Below are positions 40,498 to 53,872 of a stretch of 64,000 nucleotides of DNA, piece after piece. Both the position numbers and the translations under genes were made by a program. Below the pieces are notes generated by a model. The model made no database searches and was not told the origin of the DNA. It saw only the letters and a program-made list of their open reading frames with translations. Numbering within the stretch: position 1 is the stretch's first letter; every line of letters starts with the position of its first letter. This stretch comes from Symbiodinium natans (lineage: Eukaryota; Sar; Dinophyceae; Suessiales; Symbiodiniaceae). Location: assembly GCA_905221605.1 (NCBI GenBank), contig CAJNDS010001302.1, positions 248,001-312,000 of the forward strand, given 5' to 3'.

Positions 40498-43400
40498 CTC
40501 ACTTGCCAAGCCAATCGAATTATCTTCGGAGCACTCTTGCCCGAGATTCGGCAGGCAGCTTTTGGACATTTGTTGAGTTGTGCCTGATCGCGCCGTCAAA
40601 GTTTTCTCACGAGGACATCCAGCTTTCCGATGCCGAAGCTGGAAGCTTGCTGTCTGCATTTGCTTCAGGCCTTAACATCCCATGCCGACATTTTTCGGAA
40701 TCTTGGACTGACTACAACATAACTATAAATGTAATCATGGTCCAGGCTACATGCTGACGCAGATCCTTGGGGGTGCGTTGGCCGATCGAATTGGGGGCAA
40801 GTGGATCTTGCAGCCTCGGCCTCAGACAGAAGAGTTGCGCCATGTTGCGCCGTTGCACCCGGGGTTTTATGCTGTAAACTTCTGCAGCGTGTATAGACTG
40901 GAGTCTCCAAATGCAGTCGTTGCACCATCAACAGTCTTTTGCTGTGGCACGCGCTCCATTTGGATCAACAAGTTGAGGGCCTTGTGTTTTATGAGCCAAA
41001 CGCTGAGGATTGCCATTTGCGCAGTCAGCATAGCTCTTAGCTTCGACATGTTTCGAACCCCGGCAGTGTTCGAAACTTCTTCGCTTGCTCAGGTTTGGGG
41101 TCGATGGTGGCGCCACTTGCGCTGCAAAAGGCGCTTGCCATTGTGAGAGGGAGATTGTCGTTGACCTTTGCAGGCTTGCATGATGCTGCATGATGTTGCA
41201 CGCATGCGATCTGTCAGGGCTTCTGGGCAACGTACTGCACTTACTTTGCGGCAGGCTTTCTGGAGGCAAGCATATGCCAGGACTTCTTCTCATGATACTC
41301 CATGGACCTGCACCAGGGGCCGTCTTTCCCAACGACCGGGTCGATGCTGTCTAGGTGGATCCCTGCCCGTGTCTCACTGACAACACACTGTAAAAGTGCC
41401 TGCATCTTGACTTGTCTTGACGATTGAAAGTGATAAACATGGATGTGTCATGTGTGCTTTGAAGCTTCAGGCCAAAGAACGGTCCACCGCATCTTCTTTG
41501 GCCGACACAGGCGGATCCATTGGTGGGCTGCTAGCTCTTGGAGGCCCCAGTCAACACCGTGTGCCATACATGGCCGCCGATCATTGCTTTTCAACGAGAG
41601 GCGGCCCTATTTTGGCATCGTGGTTGGGTTGGCAACTGACTTTTGCTTTGTGCTTGGCCTCTACCATGCTGGATCTTGCATCCGCGCATTTACCGAGTGC
41701 TGAGAGTGTTTCGAGGTAGTCTATGGAGGATTGTCCAGCTGTTTCTGCATTGCCAGGGGCTTACAAGAGACCACGAGATGTTGCAGATCCTGCCGGCCTA
41801 CTGGTCTTCAAGATTACGCCTTATCTTGCTTCTAGCAGCCTCGCGCGTGCACCTCGTGGTGCGCTTCTTTGAGCGCCTCGCGCACTTCGCGCACACAGCT
41901 CCGCCGCCCCACACGGACACCGTGCACCACGTTCACGTGCGCACCCTGATGCACCCTGTGTTCAAGCGCGCGCGCCCACGCACCTCGCGCATGCGTTTGG
42001 ATTCGATTGGAGGAGGCTGCGAGCTGCAGCAGCTGTTGAGTCCTGATGCAGGACGAATGGTGGGAATGGTGGGTTTTGGGGCGTAATGGTCAGGAATGGG
42101 GGGGGGGAGCGGCGGGAATGGTGGATGTACCGGGCAACATTCTTTAGAAGTTTGCTGAACGCCCTCGTCAGAATCCCACTATGGCCGAGGCGTGGCTGGG
42201 CATTGCCTCCAGCTCATCCCTTAGTCTGATGTCTGGTTGTGCAGGTGGTAAGGTTTAACTTCGAGGTGCTTGGCACGCAAGGCTTGCCGTCATCAAGCCC
42301 GTTCATGTCCACTACAGAGCTACAGATGCTCATCAGCGAGGCGGCGTTCGCAAGACTTTTCTTCGGTTTTTAATGTAGCTCGACGGAGCATCGCATTTGT
42401 GGCAGGGAGTGGTGAGCAACTCCCACCAGGCCAAAGGGGGTCGAGGCGATGTTAAGGCGGGGGTGCTTGCAACACACATGTGTTTCATTAGCAAAAGTTG
42501 CGCAGGGGTCTACTGCATGACCACCTGCCGACCCATGCCCGTCAGAGATATTTCACCTGCAGGTTCAAGGCCTCTCGTGGCGCATGTTCTTTTCGCCACC
42601 AGTCCTGGCTGTATGTTATGCCCATGCGGTGTTCAATTTCGGGAGGCCTCTGCATCATGCGCACATGTAATTGGCTGACTGTGAGCATGGTTTGTGATGG
42701 TTTGTGGGCTGTAGTCTTGCGTATGGTGAAATGCAAGCTGGTCTGCATACAGGTATTTCCTGTATGGGTGGATCCCGACATTTTACAACCAGGCTGGGCT
42801 GCACCTGCTGCACAACGTTCATTGGTGTGTCTTGGAGTGTTCCCTACAATCAGGTATTGGGTGTGCCGGCGGCTACGGCCGCGTTTTACATGACGTGCCT
42901 CCAGGCGGTGGAGCCAACCCTTTGATTTGAAGTGGCCTCAAAGGCCTCTTGCGGGCTCAGGTCGCTGACGCATTTGTGAAGCTCGTGGTGGCTCCTTTCG
43001 CTGATCAGCTTGTCGCTTCGGGAAGGTCACAGGGCTTTAGATATGGGGGTTGCGCAGTTCCTGGCAGCCTTTCGGCAAGCTTCATCTGCACGCAGGCTCT
43101 CGATCTTGGGGCTGCGCAGACTGTTGAGTTGCATCGGCTTTCTTGGCCGGGCACACAGACCAGAGCGACAGCGAGGGCATGTTGAGGGCATGTTTGAAAG
43201 GTCCATGCAAGCAATCTTTGTGTGAGATAGTTCGTGAGTGCAGTACAAAGGAGGACATGTTGTCATTCTTGTTCTTTCTGTCGCGCCCCGCGCTGCGTCT
43301 TAACCTCCCTCGCGTCCCCGCTCCCACATCCTTCCCACCTTGGACCCTCTCTTAAGAGACTTCTATTCTCAGAGGCGTTCAGCGGGCAGGTGCATTTGCG

Positions 43401-44317
43401 CGTTTCGGGGCGTTCCTGAATCACCGCTCGCAAAACCATCGCAAATACCGTGGTGATGGAATTTGCCCAGTGCCAAACCCTTTGTAGGATTTCACAGCGT
43501 GCAGAATCTTTGGAACTTGCGAAGCTCGTGCAGATGTTGTGGTGACGGAGTTCGCCGCTGTCGCCGCCTGCACAATATCGTGGTGACGCAAGTGCCGGAA
43601 CTCCGGATGCAAAACCCAATACGGGGTGCCCGAACTCTGGCCCTGCACAGCCCTTGCCGTGCATGCAAGATCCGTGCATGCAAAATCCGTGCGTGCTAGA
43701 TCCGTACATGCAAAATCCTCGCACATATCATGGCCCCCGAATTTCGCACATGAAGAGGCCTCACCAATACCATGGTAGGTGAAGGTTCAAGGCACTGGGG
43801 CCAGCATGCTGGCTGACGGTATAACTCTATGTGTACTGTATAGTGAAACAAGTACGGTACACAGCATCCTCAGAGTATCCTAAGTATCACGCGCTTGGTA
43901 AAGGTATTTCAGGTGAGTCCCCTTGTCGAAGGAGAAAACTACCCCGTGCTTGACAACAAGAATCACAATTTCTGATTGTTGACCGGGGAGGTTTCGGTGG
44001 AGCGATGGGGCTCTGCTCCTTGATTACTTCACCGGCACTTGTCACTGCTGCGCTGGCACGGAGCTCATGGTTCGCTCGGTCAGGTAGGCCAAAGAACTGT
44101 GTACTGATCGTGAGGTGGTCGGCAAGAGCGCTGCTTCCTGCCATGCTGCAGGGTTCAAGACCAACTATCTGGAGCGCTTTGCTTGCCGTTCATGATATTT
44201 TCGCATCTGCAGAGTTGCCAAAGTTGCATATGTGTGTGTGTGTTTGCGCACGAGCGTGCTTATGTGCGTGCGCGCACCCGCGCGCACGCGCGCGTGCGCG
44301 CGGGGGTGTGTGTGCGC

Positions 44318-44394
<77 letters not shown>

Positions 44395-44559
44395 GGTGTG
44401 TGTGCGCGGGTGGGTGTGTGTGTGTGTGTGTGCGCGTCAAAATGTCACAGGACATAAGCCGAGCGCACACTGGATCCATCTCTGGATTTGGTAACACTCT
44501 TGCGACGTTGTCAAGCACAGCTGCTCCGCTGATCGCTGGTACCGTGATTCAGGCCAGTG
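40498..44559 (+). CDS. SLC17-like (anion/phosphate transporter family) MFS protein, many short exons
   Basis: Exons read in order: [13 protein letters not shown] (40,513-40,551, helix 1); [14 protein letters not shown] (to 40,668); [18 protein letters not shown] (from 40,746), the MFS helix 2 and loop signature; [14 protein letters not shown] (41,102-41,141, helix 3); [16 protein letters not shown] (41,317-41,364); [15 protein letters not shown] (41,471-41,543, helix 5); [19 protein letters not shown] (41,601-41,655); [15 protein letters not shown] (from 42,753); [14 protein letters not shown] (about 42,980-43,022); [12 protein letters not shown] (about 43,112-43,146); [20 protein letters not shown] (to 44,559). 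The order and motifs match SLC17 organic-anion/phosphate transporters of the plasma or organelle membrane. The introns 40,669-40,745 (77 bp) and 41,544-41,600 (57 bp) are GC-AG with AG/GC at both edges and keep frame. N-terminal and last exons are not identified. The substrate cannot be told. Confidence 0.7.
44225..44438. repeat. (GT)n microsatellite with GC-rich interruptions
   Basis: Alternating purine-pyrimidine DNA (TGTG, GCGC and CGCGTGCGCG) runs for about 210 bp inside an intron of the MFS gene, ending about 20 bp before a coding exon. Such DNA can adopt the left-handed Z form. Confidence 0.95.
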
Positions 44560-44799
44560 ACTGCCAGTAGCATACGGGTTCGAGTTTGCGCCTCTTCCTG
44601 TCCGCAACTGGGTGCTTTAGGCCAGCGGTTGGAGCTCCATGTTTTCCATCTGCTTTGCTGTGAATGTGCCCTAACCTTACTTCTTGCTGACCAGCCTTTG
44701 CTGCTGCTTTCCGTGTTTCGAACTGGTTGCTGGTGTTTGCTATGGTATTCTAAAATTTTCTGGTCCTGGCCCATCCATCCTCGAGGTCGGGAGCGCTAG

Positions 44800-45899
44800 T
44801 GTTCGGCTTGCTGTCTTCGGCCACCAATCTTGATCCTGTCTTGAAGGAGGCATACGCACTTCTGTGCCCACACGTCTTTGCCCCACGTGTTCATGCTGTG
44901 TCATTCTAGTCCACATCCCGCCAGGACTGAGTGGTGGCGGAACAATCCAGGGCGTGTAAACCTAGTCGCTTTGGACATCAATCAGCAGCAGGGAGGAAAA
45001 GGTCTTGCCCTTTGCGCTTTTGATTGCAGAAGTGGTGTAGGTAGGGAGACCCAATTGAGCAGTTGTCTTGAGCCCAGGAGGTGCGTAGAATCATGTCCAG
45101 TTCCAGAATCTTTCAGCTGAACAACTGGTGGTGAGCAATCCAAGCGGCCCACCCAATCGTAAAGTATATCGCTAAATCCGTCCCTTTGGCCACAGTGTCG
45201 TTGATTGACAACCTTTGAGAATTCATTCAGCCTAGTATGGCCCAAAGTATGGAGTTTTTTCACAGATAAAACGGAGAACCGTTGTTAGCCAGATTGCACA
45301 GACACCAACATAGATCTGCATTGGCTTCGCTTCGTTCCCCACGGCCACTTCCCACACGAAAAAAGCTGTTATATTGACACTTCCTGGCGCGTGATTTAAC
45401 AACAGTCAAATATGACCAGTGCAGCAAGGCACCTTTGAAAATGTGGGTGCAGGTCGAGTAGCGATTGTCGAGTGAGATGCCAGTTTAAGGTTGGAACCAT
45501 GGGCCCTCAGTGTGGTCCCTTACCCTTGCTTAAAGGGGTTGGAGGGATCCGAAGTATGGTGTATATCAGGGTTATAGAATCGGGGACCCACATTGAGGGC
45601 CCTCGCACGAGTTTCAACCATCAGGGCAAGCAGCCCACGAAAAGGGGGGCCGGTATACAAACCGTAGCCCTTCCGGACGAGCGGAGTGAATGTCAGCATG
45701 ACATATTGTCTGGGTAGCCTATTTCGTCACATCTCTGCGCCTTGCATAGTGGCAAGAGTGATAGCATGGGTGCTAGACAGGACACTGACCGTAGCGATGC
45801 TGGCCACGGTATACGGTGTTTGTTACCCACCGCACGCACAAGAACTAGATTCACTGCAACATACCCTAGTTAGCATATCTGACTGTAATATAACTACAC
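44800..45899. other. 3' side of the transporter and spacer
   Basis: The final transporter exons may lie here, but no motif is clear. No other gene is supported. Confidence 0.35.
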
Positions 45900-46800
45900 T
45901 GAACATGCATTGAAAATATTTCAAAAGCATGGACTGACATCATACCTGCAATTTGGATAGTATACATTGAACGGATGAAACACCATGTTATCTTTGATCG
46001 CTTTTATGTCTGATGCATCAAAGACTTCAATCTAGCAACATGTTAATCCCAAACCAACTGACATGATTGTAATTATCAGCAACATGTGAGTACCACTTTC
46101 ATGTATTTATGCATGATACTTGAACTTGATACTGTAATGCACAGAGTAATTCCAAACCGAAATTCAAATGATCTTGTTCCGACACACTTGCTGACTTGTT
46201 GAATGAATTAATGAACCCAGTAATAGCCAACATAACAGTGGAATAAAAAGATATATATATATACACATATATATATATATATAGATTTCTAGAAAAATGA
46301 GAAATTTCAAGGCAGTGCACACCCTTCTACTGCAACATGCAACAAGTCCAATAACTGTAAGAAGTAACTATACAGTTGTCCATATATTTAGATTCAGAAA
46401 GCATGGCTCAACATACTATGAGTTCTTTTGCCAAAACACTTTTTGCCCATGAATCATCGACAGCAAACTGATATCCGATATGAAGCATCTCGTGTTTCAT
46501 ATATATATATATATATATATACGTTATTGACGAACCAAATCCTTTTGCATCACTTCTTACAACGTCTATTATGATATTGAGCATCACACACAAATTCATT
46601 TAGTATTCCAGGCAATGCATCATCATCACATATACGTTCAGCTTGATTATCATTGCTATTATGGAAATTGTTTTAAAGCTTTAGTTCTTTCAGTTATTAT
46701 TGTGATATGTACGTATATATGTATACATATATATATATATAGATTCCTTGATATATCGTTATTTCATTCAACTTCATTCATTAATACATCAGCATGTGTT
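45900..46800. other. AT-rich island with (TA)n tracts
   Basis: Composition changes abruptly to AT-rich. (TA)n runs lie at 46,249-46,283, 46,499-46,521 and 46,713-46,740. No coding frame is convincing. Confidence 0.7.
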
Positions 46801-48060
46801 GTAATCATTGTCTTACATGTTTGCAGCTTTGTTGCGAGTGTAGCGTTGTGAACATCACAGTAATGGTTCATCTACGTGCTTGCCTTCCGGGACGTTTGTG
46901 TTGCGTCCAAGCCAGCTACGAAGACGTGGCCGGCAGCGTCGGCCTTCAATCTTGCGAGAAGGTTTCTGTGATTCTCTGATGCTTTGGATGAGCAGTTGTC
47001 AATGCTTGTGAGACGGATGCTGACACCACACATATCAAACGCCGCTTGCATAGATACGAACTTGTTTTTGGATGCCTGTTGTTCTTGATTCGGCACGGCT
47101 CTGAAGCTGCTCCTTTCGTGTGTGACACGAGCTTGAGCTGGAACAGAAATGCGATTAGCTCCGCGAATGAAGATGACACTCCTGTCAGTCTTTCTGACAC
47201 GGCCTGCGATTGCTTGTGTTATTTCCGACTAAGAAGTCGGGTCGGAGGCCAAATCCGGTTGCCTGGAAGCGCTAGCCGGTTGCCTTTTCTGGGCTCGGAC
47301 CGCACATGACCAAATGACAGTGTAGTTGTACACCTTGTTCCCCATCCCAAGCATGTAATGTGTCTTGTCGACTTGCTGAGACAGCGCTTTCCCGTTGAAT
47401 AAGGTGGCAAAGCAGCAAATAAGTGTTTATCTCTTTTATAACTGTAGAGCTGTAGAGCCCATACAACGCGATGGGCATAGGAAGTCTGCCTGGCATGTTT
47501 GGTGCAAACTTTGACAAAACGCCGGCTGAATTACTGCAGACGGTGCTTGTTGGGTGGGCGAAGGTTCCATTGCGGAAAGTAGCTTTCTCAGCGCCCTATG
47601 AGTGTGTTGTTGACATGTGGAGCATGCCGCTCAGCAGAACGATCTCCATGTGTGTGCTTGCAAGGCCCTGACGACTGGCATTTGGTCGGAAGCCCAGGAA
47701 ACATTGATGCTTGCTGTGGCCAGGGTGCTTCGTGTGTCGATCAGGATGTGCGAATACCTGGAGTGCAGGCCAGTTGCAGGACTGCGTTGTCTTATTGCAT
47801 GTGGTTCGATGCAGGCGCTCAACAACTTGTTTTTCACCAGCGGCCGGAATCACATCTTCCGCCATGCTTATGTTTCGTGATGTCCCATATTGGAACCTGA
47901 TACTTGGTTTCGCTTTGTTCTTCCAGGTTGCAGTGGGCGACAATGGGACGCTGAAGCGGCAGTTTTTTCTGCACTTGTCCACGTGCAGGCCTTATTTCTC
48001 CTTGCAAGCTAAGCAATCTGCAATAGACGCTTTTCTGCATGTGTCCAGCTTTCTTTTCAG
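46801..48060. other. No supported gene
   Basis: A few exon-like stretches flanked by CAG acceptors (for example near 47,470-47,590, LPGMFGANFDKTPAELLQTV) are open, but I cannot place them in a family. Confidence 0.3.
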
Positions 48061-48069
48061 ACATGGTGG

Positions 48070-48490
48070 GTTGGGTGCGGGTGCCTGTGCCTGTTCCTCT
48101 GCCTCTGCCTCGCTGCCTCTGCCTCGGCGCCTCTGCCTCGGCGCCTCCGCCTCTGCGCCTCCGCCTCTGCAGGCGCCTCCGCCTCTGCCGCCTCTGCAGG
48201 CGCCTCCGCCTCTGCAGGCGCCTCCGCCTCTGCAGGTGCCTCCGCTACCTCCGCCTCCGCCTCCGCCTCCACCTCTGCCTCCTCTGCCTGCCTGCCTCTG
48301 CTGCCTCTGCTGCCTCTGCTGCCTCTGCTGCCTCTGCTGTCTCTTCTGCCTCTTCTGCCTCTTCTGCCTCTTCTGCCTCTTCTGCCTCCTTCTGTCTTCT
48401 GCCTCTTCTGCTGCCTCGTCTGCCTCCTTTGCTTTTTTTGCTGCTTCTGCCTCCTCTGCGTCATCTACCTCATCTGCCTCTATAGCTCTG
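48070..48490. repeat. CTGCCT/CGCCTC hexamer-triplet array
   Basis: (CCTCTG)n, (GCGCCTCCG)n and (CTTCTGCCT)n blocks follow each other. The long Pro/Leu or Glu/Ala frames across it are repeat artefacts. Confidence 0.9.
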
Positions 48491-48778
48491 GCATCTAGAT
48501 GCCTAGATCATGGATGTACCTGATCACTCCCTCGGGCAAGTCTTATCACAACAAAGCAGGGGGAAGATCGCTGTTGTGTTCGACATGCATTACAAGCACT
48601 CCGATCAGCTATATTGCTATCTACCCGCGTTTGCGGTGGAGTGCATATGCAAGGGGACTGCATAGGAATGTTGGAGCGCGTGCAGGATCTCTGCCTTCCC
48701 ATTTTCGGTTCTCCTTCTCAGTGTTTTGCAAGGGCTTGTGCTTCTGACATGAGTGACTGCGGTAACAGCGGCTAATGC

Positions 48779-48846
48779 AACACGGTTCAGTCAGACAGTT
48801 CAGCCACCGTCCAACACGGTTCAGTCAGACAGTTCAGCCACCGTCC
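48779..48846. repeat. 34-bp direct repeat, two copies
   Basis: CACGGTTCAGTCAGACAGTT plus CAGCCACCGTCC is repeated exactly, starting at 48,781 and 48,815. Confidence 0.9.
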
Positions 48847-50029
48847 CCTCCCTTCCCCCCAGCCTGCAGACAAGTTACGTGCACGGCAGCACATATATGC
48901 ACGTATAATGGGTCAAGCCACCCAGCTACGAGCTGCTGCGCATGAATCCTCGCGCAGCAGCGCGGACCTCTGGGCACTCCGTTTACATATGATGCAGCTG
49001 CAGCCACCGGGCGATGGAGCCGCGTTGGCAGTTGGCAGCCACCAATTGCGCACCCACAACACCTTCGGCATGCCCGTACGCCCACACCCACCGTGAGCTT
49101 TCCCGACATGACGCGCCTTCCTGCAGCAGCATGCAGCAGCACAACGCACCGCGCAGATCAACCCACAACACACACCAGCTGCTATCCCAACCCAACACAA
49201 CATGCCAGTCACAGCCCAACCACCCACAAGCATGGGTGCAGCACTTTTCACGGCGGCCGACTGCAAGCTGTTGTGCAGCAGGTCAAAGATGACCTCATGC
49301 AACAGATGCTTCAACTCCAACGGCTCAGCAAGCAGCCCCGCGCTACAGCCGCAACACGGCCCTTCCGCAAGGCGGCACGCCCAACAGCCTGTCGGCCGAC
49401 GCAGCAAATCAAGAAAGCAATGTCGCAGGACGAACATGTCTTCAAGACACAGTCGCCCCTGTCGTGGACGACGACCGCGACATACCCTTCACACATCACG
49501 CACCGTCTCCACACAACGTCGACACCGATCCACGCAATTTTCACGTACAACTTCTTACGAAGAGTGGGTTGTTCAACTGGGTTCTATGTTGTCTCGTCAT
49601 ATTCAGTCTTTTTCTCAGTTTTTGCCACCCCATCGGTTGTTTCATTTTGCGTGTGATGACTCCCCAGAGCCAAGGTTGTTGAACAAATGCGGAGTCTTCA
49701 GGTACAGCTTACCCGTATTCATTCAGCCGCTTGTTCCCTGAACTGGCTTGTAGATACCGAGCTTCCCACAGATCCTCATGAAAGATGTTCACTGGTGGGG
49801 TGGGGGTGGGGGTGTGGGTGCCCGGGTGCGTGGGTGCGTGCGCGTGCTTCTGTACGTTGTTCGCGTGCGTGCTTGGCGCGTGTGCGCGTGTACGCGTGCG
49901 GGTGCTTCCTTTTGACCGAAGCAACAACCAAGGAACGAGCCCCTCCGGGACGCCACGTCGATGGTTTGGTGGACCAGCAGCTCTGCGCCCAGCCTTCCGT
50001 AGCTGTTGCTCACAGTGGCGAATGTCCAG

Positions 50030-51240
50030 CAGTGTCAAGGTGGTGGCGCGACCATGTTGCAGCTGCAGATGATGATGCCGCAGCTACTGCATTTGATTTG
50101 TTTGTGCCTGGGCAAAATGCGGATCTTGAGCCAAAAATGACTTTTCCTCCATTCTGGCATCTTGTGCTAAACTTTATCCTGCGGACCAGCGTGGTTAGGC
50201 CACCGATCCGGCGGGCTGTCAGGTCAATTTGTACGAGGCGGGATCGGGCAGACGTTGGATCATGAGAGCGTCGTTTCTTTGTCTTTAGGTGTTGACGTGT
50301 GCGGCCATGCTTTCTCCGAACTTGCGACGGGAAGCCAAGGCCGGGGTTGGTTAAACGCTTTTTTGATGCGTGTTTGCAGAGCTTGTGAAACATGTCCACG
50401 AGGCGGCCATACTCTGCTTGATTTGGAGCGGTCGCGCTCTAAACCTGCAGAAAGTCTCGACTGTGTGCTGCTGGATGCTGCTGGCATCGTGTGCGTGCGG
50501 CCAACATTGCCCCAGGTCGCGAAGATGGTCGGCTCGGGGTGTCTGCTGTCGTGGGGCTGTTGAGCTCACTTCTGCTGCGAGCCAAGAGTTTTGTAGTTTT
50601 GCAGTTTTGCACCTTGCAGCAGAGGATTGAGAAGGATGTGACAACCGCGCTTGAAGTGAGCATCTTGAGCTTGCAGGCAAGGCCTCCACCGCCTGGGCGT
50701 TTTAGTGCCGTCTCCGCCGCCTTCCGAGGAGTCTTGCGCCTTTGTGTGATTGACATGGGGCTTACTGAAGATGGCATCGGCCGTGAGGACATTGAAAACG
50801 ATGTGTGCCGATTGTCGGGGCCTTGTTCTGTCAACCAGGCCTTCAGAGATCTGGAATGCGCTGTAATCAGATTATGGGTGCTGCGAAAGCATCAGCCATG
50901 CCGGGGTGATGCAATCGCTTACGAGGCTTGGTGCCAAGGTTGCACATGCTGCGTGCAGGCTGTCAGTATCGGTCAGTTCTCACTTCCGCCTCTGCGAGGA
51001 GCTACTGTTAGTGGCCGACTTGGACGCAGGTTTCGTGAATGCCCCAGGGAACAAGTGGTTGTCAGTGGTTGTGCTACATGCGTAGGACAACATCCAGGGT
51101 CAAATTTTCGGAAAGGTTGACACCTGGACGTGGCGTTTAGAACTGCCTTGCAAACCATGTCCCGACACATTGCTGGCCATTAAGCCACACCGAGGCCTTG
51201 TTCCTGAATACCTTCAGCTGCTGCTTGGCCGGTGACAGTG
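50030..51240 (+). other. Exon-like stretches of an unidentified + strand gene
   Basis: Open stretches begin after CAG acceptors: LVKHVHEAAILCLIWSGRAL (from about 50,380); FCTLQQRIEKDVTTALEVSI (from about 50,605); and, up to TGA at 51,235, NIQGQIFGKVDTWTWRLELP then AIKPHRGLVPEYLQLLLG (about 51,090-51,234). The last looks like a genuine C-terminus. Frames of the pieces were not joined. No family recognised. Confidence 0.3.
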
Positions 51241-52811
51241 GCCAGGAGTCTGCTGAGGTTCTGCCCGCGCAGGCATCGGCACCGGCACTTGGCAAGTACC
51301 ACTCAGGGGAGAGAGCCCAGAACGAAAAGACGATGGACAAGAAGGGCTGGTTGCGCAAAGAATACAAGACCCGAGGAGAAACCACAGACGTCCGAGAAGA
51401 GGGGAAGCAAAAAAAGTCAGCAGGAGTAGGAGGTCCAGGTTGCAACCTTGTTGGCAAGACAGCCGCGTTGCAAGGGCTTCCACAGTCCCAGTGTCTGGCC
51501 ATGTCTAGCGGTTCCTGTCTCGCCCATTCCTCCTGCTCCTCATTCCTTTGCAGTGCTTGCTCGCCCTCCGCCGTATCTGGCAGCACCTTGGCAAACAGCT
51601 CTATCCGGGACGTGTGAGCTTGCGGACGCACCCCCCTTAACATGTGCGAGATCAAACGCAGGAGAGGGGCCCGTTGGAGATTTTTGAAGGGGAACTAGGC
51701 CACACTCTGTGACTTGCAACAAAGCCCTGGACAAGCCGTTAGTTTCAACTCGGGAAAGAGGGAGAGTGTGGCAAGAACTATGTTGGGAAGACCAATCCCT
51801 AGTGAACGGCTCAGCATGCTCTGCAGGCAAGGGGAGTTGGACGTTCTCAGCGGCCGAGTGAGGCATCTGCCAGTTTCTTCGTTGACGTGACTTTGCAACA
51901 GTTGGGCTTCGTGCACAGTGGTTTGGCACATTCCAGCTTGAACATGTGCTCATTTTGTATCGGTCCGTCTCCATGTGTTTGAGCACAGCCTTCATTCAAA
52001 ACGGGCACGAGCGATCGGACGCCGAAAGCATTCTGTTTTACTTTCAGTTCTCTGATGTCTGATTTCTTTGTGGTAAATGGGTCAAGCTAATCAGCACCGG
52101 CCAGCAGCAGATCGGAAATCGGACAAGGGAACGGGCTGCTTAATGCCGAAGACAAAATAACAGGCCAGCAGCGCCATACCCCTTTGGCTGTGCACTCTGT
52201 TTGGGAGGTGCTCGGCCCCGGCCGTGGGCGAAAGGGACGTGCGCGTGGCAAGGATGTCAAGGATGTCAAGGACATCAAGGCCAAGCCCGGCAAAGGCTCG
52301 CCGGCGGAAAGCGTTGTGAGAGTGAGAGCGTTGCCCAGCCTCTCGAAAGGCTTACAACCACGTCTTGAATTTGTGACGATCGGTTTTTGGCTATTTCGAG
52401 CATCGACTTGGCTTAAGGGAAAACTGGAAGAGTCTGGAGGATTGCTTGTAGCAGGTGCATGCGTGCGTGCTCTAAGCGGGGTCTGCTTGGTGTGAGAGCG
52501 ATGTTTTTTTTTGAATTCTTGTTCATGTGCAGTTCATGCATGATGTGTAGGTTAACCGGCAGCCAGTGCAGCCTCAAAAAATTGGAGGGTTGAGGTTGCA
52601 AAGGCTTGTGCGGTCTTGCTGTAGGTGGCTTGCGCAAAGTACTTTCTTCTTGTTCTCCACCCCAACCTCGAAGAAACTGGCGGTTGTGTTTGCTTCCGGT
52701 AGCGATCTCTGTCTGTAGGTTCCTGTGTGTTGTCATGTTTGGATAGGGATGAATCAGACACTTCTTCAAAACAAGGGTTGGTTTTGTCTTTGCCCGTTGA
52801 GGGCTTGAGAT

Positions 52812-53872
52812 GAATGGATTTCATGCCCAATGCTGCATCACTGGTCAGGCACATAACCAAGTCGCTGCAGCTGATCAGTCGCTGTAGCCAGACCTTGGCT
52901 GAGATTTCGAGGCAAAGAATTCAATTCCCACGGGGGTGCGGCGGCAAAGAACCTTGCACCGGACGCCAAGAAGGTAGGTGGCCGTCGGGGTTACCAGGGT
53001 GAAGCGCTTCGAGTATTAAGTCAGACTGCGACCGCCTGACCCTTGTTGTTGCAGTCAATGGCGCGTGTAACGCATGAAGGTGTCAGCCACAACTGCTTCG
53101 GCGATCATGAGCCGGAGAGAGGCTGACTTTGCTTGATTGCTTGTTTGACACGTGCCTCGGTTTGACTGCAGGTGCTGGAGGCTTTCGAGACTTTCAAAGC
53201 TATCCGGGCCGAGCAGGAAATCGCCGCAAGTGTGGCTTGAACGGCAATCCCGGAATCCCATTGCCTTGGAGGAGCGCCTGCCGCGCAGGAAGGGTGCAGA
53301 CACTGCAGCAATCAGATCGTGGCATGCTTAGCTGACAAAGCTTGCCTGAATGCCTTCGGCCCATCATTGGCAGAATCATGATAATCCGAGGCTTGAGAAA
53401 GTCAGGATGCCCCAAGTGCAGATGGCAATAAGGCGCTTGCTGTCGCGCATAGCCCAGAATAAATCTGCAGCTGTGCCGCGCCTCTGGGACCTGTCAAGTG
53501 TGTCACGAAGTTGCTTCCAGCTCAGGCGTGGACAAGCACTGGAACTGCGAGACTTTCTGCGGATGCTGGCGCTTGCGAAGGCTTATGGGTGCGGCAAAAT
53601 TCCGATTGATTCAGCCCATGCTGCATTGGAAGGCACCGGCCGCGTTTTGTGATGGGCACCTGCTACTTGGCTAGAGCTGCCGAAGACACGGGGCAATATT
53701 TGCAACACACGCAATGCCTCATTGGAGTTGGAGCAGGCGCATCTTCGAGGCTTGGATTACGGAGCGCGCCGGGAGCCTTTTTGAAGGCTTTGCACGAGAT
53801 GAGGCGACACGTAACAGTTTGCTGAAGGTTCAGTTCACCGACTCAGAGCTCATAAAGTACCGCTTGGCCTAG
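52812..53872 (+). CDS. Unidentified multi-exon protein
   Basis: Candidate exons: 52,812-52,870 (MDFMPNAASLVRHITKSLQ); from 53,172 after a TGCAG acceptor (VLEAFETFKAIRAEQEIAAS); from 53,422 after GTGCAG (MAIRRLLSRIAQNKS to about 53,580); and a terminal piece 53,729-53,872 (WSRRIFEAWITERAGSLFEG ... KYRLA, then TAG). All are helix-rich with balanced composition and lie on the strand of neighbouring genes. The borders are guesses, and I find no known domain. Confidence 0.3.

Noticed and set aside
47711-48523. Proline/leucine-rich 270-residue protein
   Set aside because: Most of it translates the CTGCCT array.
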